Assembly (NCBI GenBank): GCA_949825025.1
Contig: OX463784.1
Coordinates: 5,877,931-5,941,930, forward strand
DNA: 64,000 nt
Reading direction: 5' to 3'
Source: Siphlonurus alternatus
Lineage: Eukaryota > Arthropoda > Insecta > Ephemeroptera > Siphlonuridae
Part shown: piece after piece, positions 59,421 to 64,000 of the stretch
How the letters are laid out: the number at the start of each line of letters is the position of its first letter
Numbering within the stretch: the stretch's first letter is position 1
Made by a program: the position numbers and the translations under genes
The notes under the pieces: generated by a model
Databases searched by the model: none
Told to the model about the DNA's origin: nothing
The model's input: only the letters and a program-made list of their open reading frames with translations

Positions 59421-60027
59421 CATTTCTCCAAGGATGAATATTAAATTTAATTAACTATATATAATATATCTATAAAATATTGAACAAAAAAAAAACTATA
59501 TTTTAAATTCAATTGGTTACTATTTTTCACTCTTGCATTACCGTGTATCTACACTTAATACAAATTCGCCTAAAAACTCTTGTGTTTTGGAGAAAAAGAC
59601 AAACACATTATTTAAGTTATAAACAAATTTTCTATTCTCTGTGTAACTGTTTTCTTTTTGCTAAAGAGTTTAAGAAATAAAACAAGAAGAGGAATAGAAA
59701 ATTTCCCTCGAGATTGTAATCCAAATACATACGTACAAAGTCCATATATAAGCCCCCGTTACATATATATATAGTCTCCACAATACCTAGAAAATAAACT
59801 CACCGCATTCGTAGTAAAAAAAAAAAACTTGGGCTGATATAAGACGCTTAAATATATATAAAAAAAGTTAAGCTTATTTCTTTTTTGAGAGATATTGGTC
59901 AAAAAAGAAAACGGCTTAGGACTTTATATATTGTTATAAATTGTGTATATACGGCTTGTAAATCAAATCAGTCGTTTTAGGAAAAATAAAATTGTTAAAA
60001 TATGTGTTTTGTTGTATCTGACACAAA

Positions 60028-60222
60028 TATTTTAAGGATTAGTGTCACCAAGTAATATTTTTTATGGTAAACTGAAAATATTTTAGTTCATAAAATATAA
60101 AATATAAGATAAAATCGGTGTAGATTTTTTTATAATAAATAATTTTTTCGTGTGAAGAAGTTACTAATTTGATTAAAAGTCACAACAGTCCCCATTTTAA
60201 ACAATGCTAATCTAAGATGATG
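60028..60222 (+). repeat. Family N dispersed repeat, copy 2
   Basis: ATGGTAAACTGAAAATATTT, TAATTTTTTCGTGTGAAGAA, CACAACAGTCCCCATTTTAA and CAATGCTAATCT match 35920-36165. Confidence 0.55.
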
Positions 60223-60598
60223 TTCTTTTTCTAAAAAAAAAAAAAAAAAAGACTGTGGTCCTTTTACTATATACAGGAAATAAAAACATTCAAAATATAA
60301 CTATTTCATAGATATATTTCATAGGTACTTATCAGGTCCCTAATCATCCTAGCGTGCCCGTATGAACCACGCAAATGAAATTTCTAAAAAGTGACCCCTT
60401 CAAGTTGAAAAAATCCCAAAATTATATTATCAAAGCTAGGGCTCCCAAATTTGGACCACATATCAGGGTCTTCCCTATTACGTGTTTTATTAAAAAAAGT
60501 CATAGGTTGAACCCTGAAGGATTTTCATAAAATATTTTATATTTATTATATATTATAATTCATCTTTGAAAAAACATGAAAGATATACTTGCCGTTAT

Positions 60599-60711
60599 GG
60601 GAGCGATTCTGGAGAAGGTTATCCAGGTTTCACGGTTAGCTCCAGTCTAATTCAATTACATTAAACGAGTGGTTAGTGAGAAACCTAGATAACTTCGTAA
60701 ATCGTGCCCGA
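60599..60711. mobile_element. Family E hairpin MITE, diverged copy
   Basis: GGGAGCGATTCTGGAGAAGG at the left and AACTTCGTAAATCGTGCCC at the right are inverted. ATCCAGGTTTCACGGTTAG pairs with GTTAGTGAGAAACCTAGAT. Confidence 0.6.
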
Positions 60712-61009
60712 TATTTATTATTTTATAAGCACGTTAGCGTTTTACTATGAATTCTTCCTGCTGGTATATCCCACGCATTTATAAATTTTTGATTTATATA
60801 TTTTTATATTTATATATATATATTTGTGATATTGTATGAAAATTGAAAATAATTTCAATCAGTACTATATTGACATAAAGCAAATAAATTTTTTTGTCCA
60901 CACACACACATGTATGTAAACTTTAGTAAGAGCTATGTATAAAAATATATCTCTGTGATAACATGTATGTATAAAAAATGTAAACAAATCTTCTATGGTT
61001 GTCTTGTTT

Positions 61010-61013
<4 letters not shown>

Positions 61014-61093
<80 letters not shown>
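61014..61093 (+). repeat. (CT)n tract in the PTBP intron
   Basis: About 40 uninterrupted CT units in the transcript sense, the longest pure CU tract of the window. Short GA repeats follow at 61130-61146, so the transcript could fold locally. Confidence 0.95.
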
Positions 61094-61095
<2 letters not shown>

Positions 61096-61456
61096 TATTC
61101 TACAGACATAAGATGGATGTATGAGAGAAAAAGAGAGAGAGAGAGAGTCGTGTTGAATAAAAAAAAGAAAAGAAAAGGCTTCCCTACAAATCCTTTTGGC
61201 AAATTGAAAATTTTCGTATTTGGTACAACACTAAGTCTTCTTGCACCCTTACTTGGTAGCCCCTGTAGACACGGGCAACAAGCTCTACTACTCATGCTGC
61301 TGTTTCCCCAGTACCTTGTTCCCACGAGATTTTACTGTTACATAGAAATAGAGAGAGTAAAAAAATAAAAGTAAAGAAGACACAAAAAATATATTCTTCA
61401 ATCTGATCACAGAAAAAAAAAATCTTTAAAAAAGTAAATTAATTAAAGAATATATT

Positions 61457-61635
61457 TTAGGCTTCAAGTGTTCCACGGTAAGAAAAAATTTTCTCCATAA
61501 GCCACCATGTTAAATTTTTTTAGTTTTTTCTTATAAGTTAAAAAGCTATTAATTTGAAACCATCTCCTACCTACCCCCATTTAAGGGTCTTCTGATAATA
61601 AATCAAAAACTTACTTTCCTCTAACAATCTTTTTT
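61457..61635 (+). repeat. Family J dispersed repeat, copy 3
   Basis: AGGCTTCAAGTGTTCCACGG, CCATAAGCCACCATGTTAAA, GAAACCATCTCCTACCTACC and GGGTCTTCTGATAATAAATC match copies at 18410 and 43057. Confidence 0.65.
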
Positions 61636-61686
61636 TAATATACCAAAACAAGCAATATCATCACATTTTTCCTTGCAAGACATTTT

Positions 61687-61845
61687 GGGTGCGATTCACG
61701 AAGCAGTTAATAGCCAGGTTTCAAACCATGTTTTAGCTTAACCACGTTTAACTACATCTGTTTTACGTGTTAAACCACCTATAGTTAAACGTGTTTAAGA
61801 TAAAAGTGGTTACAACCCTGGCTAACTCTTTTGTGAATCGCACCC
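61687..61845. mobile_element. Family E hairpin MITE, copy 3
   Basis: GGGTGCGATTCACGAAGCAG mirrors CTCTTTTGTGAATCGCACCC. TTTTACGTGTTAAACCACC lies near the centre. Confidence 0.8.
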
Positions 61846-62699
61846 TTTAGCTCCTCATGGACAGTTTTATGTTAAAAAATAAACAAATTGTATCGTGTAT
61901 ACAATACTGCATGGTTTAAAATACTGTATATTCAGCATCCCGTAAATACCCAATAGTATTGCTTTGTTATGTATGGAGAAAGAGGGGGGGGGGGGGTAAA
62001 TTGTTTTAAAATTCCTGTTTTTTCTAAATGAATTTATAAACGTTTTGGAATATTTTTTGTTATAAATTATTTTTTGACCATACAAACCAGTAAAGGATTG
62101 ATTTTGAAAAGTTTGTCATGTTAAATAATATCAATATCATGCAAGTTCTGTGTTTTTCAAATCGATTTAATTTATTTCTAAGAAATGTAAAATAATTCAT
62201 AATATATATAACGATAAATCTATATAAAGAATAAAAGATTATATAAAAGTATATTATATCTTTTGATGTTAGATATATTTTTTTGTAATTATTTTAAAAG
62301 CAATATTTTTTTCTTTTGTTTAAATTATTTAGAAGAAAAAAAAATTTGAAAATAAATTTGACATGTTTTGAGAAAGTGATAAGAATAGAAAGAGAAGAAA
62401 AAAAAAATGTATTGAAAATATAAAATCGATGTGATATCATCATTTTTATAAAAGTGAAAATGGATGAAAAACTTCCTCTCTTGTTGGTTTTGTCGCATAA
62501 AAAAACGAGAGGGGTGGAAGAAATTTATCAAAATATATTTAAAAGAGTTTTCCCTATAGATCTTGAAAGGATCTTAGCATTATACTTCCTGTTTCTATAT
62601 TTATAAAGATTATACTGCATGGTTTGATACTAAATAATGTACTGGGTATGTAATGTATTAGAATAATAAATATTATCAGGCAAAGAAGACAATCATAAT

Positions 62700-62822
62700 G
62701 GGTGATATTCACGAAGCAGTTAGCCAGGTTTCTAACCACGTTTAACTAGGTGATTTAACACGTAAAACAGGTATAGTTAAACGTGGTTAGAAACCTAGCT
62801 AACTGCTTCGTGAATCGTGCCA
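62700..62822. mobile_element. Family E hairpin MITE, short copy
   Basis: GGGTGATATTCACGAAGCAG mirrors ACTGCTTCGTGAATCGTGCC, with AACCACGTTTAACTAGG and GTTAAACGTGGTTAGAAACC in the arms. Confidence 0.78.
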
Positions 62823-62828
62823 ATATAT

Positions 62829-63185
62829 TGATGTACTTTTACATACTCTATGTATGCTGGGCAATCTCCGCCGCTCCTTGAATTTTTATGCAGCACCACA
62901 CAATAACACTGACTTTAATAATTATATAATAGAGTACACGCATATGCATATTATACCTATTTTATTATTTATATTAAAAAAATGTACAATTTACACAAAA
63001 TTCGGTGTATTCTTTCCAAATTTGTGCAAATTGTATTATATTTTTGAATTATATAATTAATAAAATATGCATATGAGTGTACTCTATTATATAATTATTA
63101 AAGTCAGTGTTATTGTGTGGTGCTGCATAAAAGTTCAAGGAGCGGCGGAGATTGCCCAACATACAATGTATGTAAAAGTACATCA
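62829..63185. mobile_element. 357-bp inverted repeat
   Basis: TGATGTACTTTTACATAC mirrors GTATGTAAAAGTACATCA. The arms of about 130 bases include GGGCAATCTCCGCCGCTCCT and CAGCACCACACAATAACACT with their complements. The loop (about 62970-63050) is AT-rich. It starts seven bases after a family E copy, and no second copy was seen. Confidence 0.75.
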
Positions 63186-63845
63186 GCTTATAAAATTTAA
63201 GTCAAGGTTTTTACAGTTAGTTATTGATTTACACTGGTAATTTTTATATAGTTATATTCGACGTCGTTTTTCGTCGTTTATGTTCGGAATTATTTCGGCC
63301 AATGAGGTTTCTCGTTACAAACTTTCCTCCACTGACTAAAGACGTTATAAACACGATAAAAACCAAATTAAAAAGGAAGCGTGGATTAAATTTTAAGTTT
63401 TTTATTCTACTTTTTAGCTTAAAATATTAATGTTAAGTTATGTTCCATTTATATTTGCACAGACTGTACACCTCTAAACAATTGTGAAACCTGACACATG
63501 CTTTGGTGTATTATAGACGTTGTTTATCATAAAGGCGGAGATACCCAAAAATTATAGCCAAAAAAGGTCGTGTATTTTAAACACATCATAGTTACACAAC
63601 TCTTAAAAACCATAATTTTTAAAGTTTCATCGTTTTTGTGGAGTATGTAAAGTCTACAGTGACCTCAAAGGCTTATTTTTTTATGGGCTCATCGTTTGAG
63701 GTTACAAAATGGAGTTAAGACTTTTAACATCCAGCTTACCTATCGAATTAATGCTTTTTTATACGCTAACGCGATATACCGTAGTATAGTCCTCTATCAA
63801 AACTATGTAAATATTTGTTTATCAGTTACCTGGTGAACTGTCTTT

Positions 63846-63848
63846 TTT

Positions 63849-63891
<43 letters not shown>

Positions 63892-63905
63892 CTTACTTAC
63901 TTATT
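63846..63905. repeat. (TTTA)n microsatellite
   Basis: About 12 TTTA units, shifting to TTAC at the right. Confidence 0.95.
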
Positions 63906-64000
63906 TAATTAACTTTTACTTGGCTTTAGGAACAATTCACGCAGACACTAAATTATAACCGTTTTGACAAAAAATTAAGTATATTTTTGCTGTTTTATTA

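Larger units (their letters stand above)
55282..64000. other. Incomplete PTBP intron after the RRM2-start exon
   Basis: It begins GTCAGT and runs off the window. It contains a TGACCT cluster, family E copies (55882, 58514, 60599, 61687, 62700), and families G, M, N and J. It also has (CT)n and (TTTA)n tracts, a G14 run at 61983-61996 and a 357-bp inverted repeat at 62829. The stretches 55540-55880, 56030-56705, 56990-58505, 58670-59045, 59425-60020, 60230-60590, 60715-61005, 61850-62695 and 63190-63840 show nothing I can name. Confidence 0.75.

Noticed and set aside
63224..63430. 68-residue basic ORF considered as the next PTBP exon
   Set aside because: It does not contain the expected RRM2 continuation (IFS.FG...TFTKNN) and shows no phase-0 splice borders.

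Overview
This is a piece of an animal nuclear genome, most likely an insect. It is strongly AT-rich, has introns of 9 to 28 kb with GT/AG borders, and is packed with short palindromic DNA transposons, retroposon remnants and microsatellites. The lineage rests on a LINE whose ORF1 has the PHD-finger / coiled-coil / FP-like layout common in insects, and on one host gene. The order (perhaps Hemiptera) is a guess.

The only host gene I can support is a polypyrimidine tract-binding protein gene (PTBP1 / Drosophila hephaestus ortholog) on the + strand. Four coding exons are present at 8601-8702, 36501-36653, 46022-46168 and 55141-55281. All begin and end at codon boundaries (phase 0). Joined, they give the N-terminal segment with the KRGSDEL-type motif, the whole of RRM1, the Ala/Gln-rich linker and the start of RRM2. 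The first coding exon(s) lie left of the window, or further upstream in it and unrecognised. The rest of RRM2 and RRM3-4 lie to the right. Everything else is intron or upstream flank.

Layout. 1-2190: 5' half of a minus-strand CR1/Jockey-type LINE with intact ORF1 and open ORF2. 2191-8600: flank/intron with palindromic elements. 8703-36500: a 27.8 kb intron holding a 2,589-bp foldback transposon (10788-13376) with a 9-bp target duplication and 36-bp tandem repeats in both arms, a tRNA-derived SINE split by a MITE, and many other hairpin elements. 36654-46021: an intron with a minisatellite, several hairpin elements and a CRE/E-box tandem repeat touching exon 46022. 46169-55140: the densest hairpin-element region, with nested insertions. 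55282-64000: a TGACCT cluster after the last exon, then more hairpin elements.

I sorted the dispersed repeats into families by reading them against each other; the letters A, B, C, etc. are my own labels. Several families are near-perfect hairpins ending in TTAAGGG...CCCTTAA, which suggests TTAA target duplications as made by piggyBac-type transposases. Many families, and several sites outside them, carry the CRE octamer TGACGTCA. No transposase gene is visible, so all the DNA elements look non-autonomous. Coordinates of repeat ends are read by eye and may be off by a few bases.
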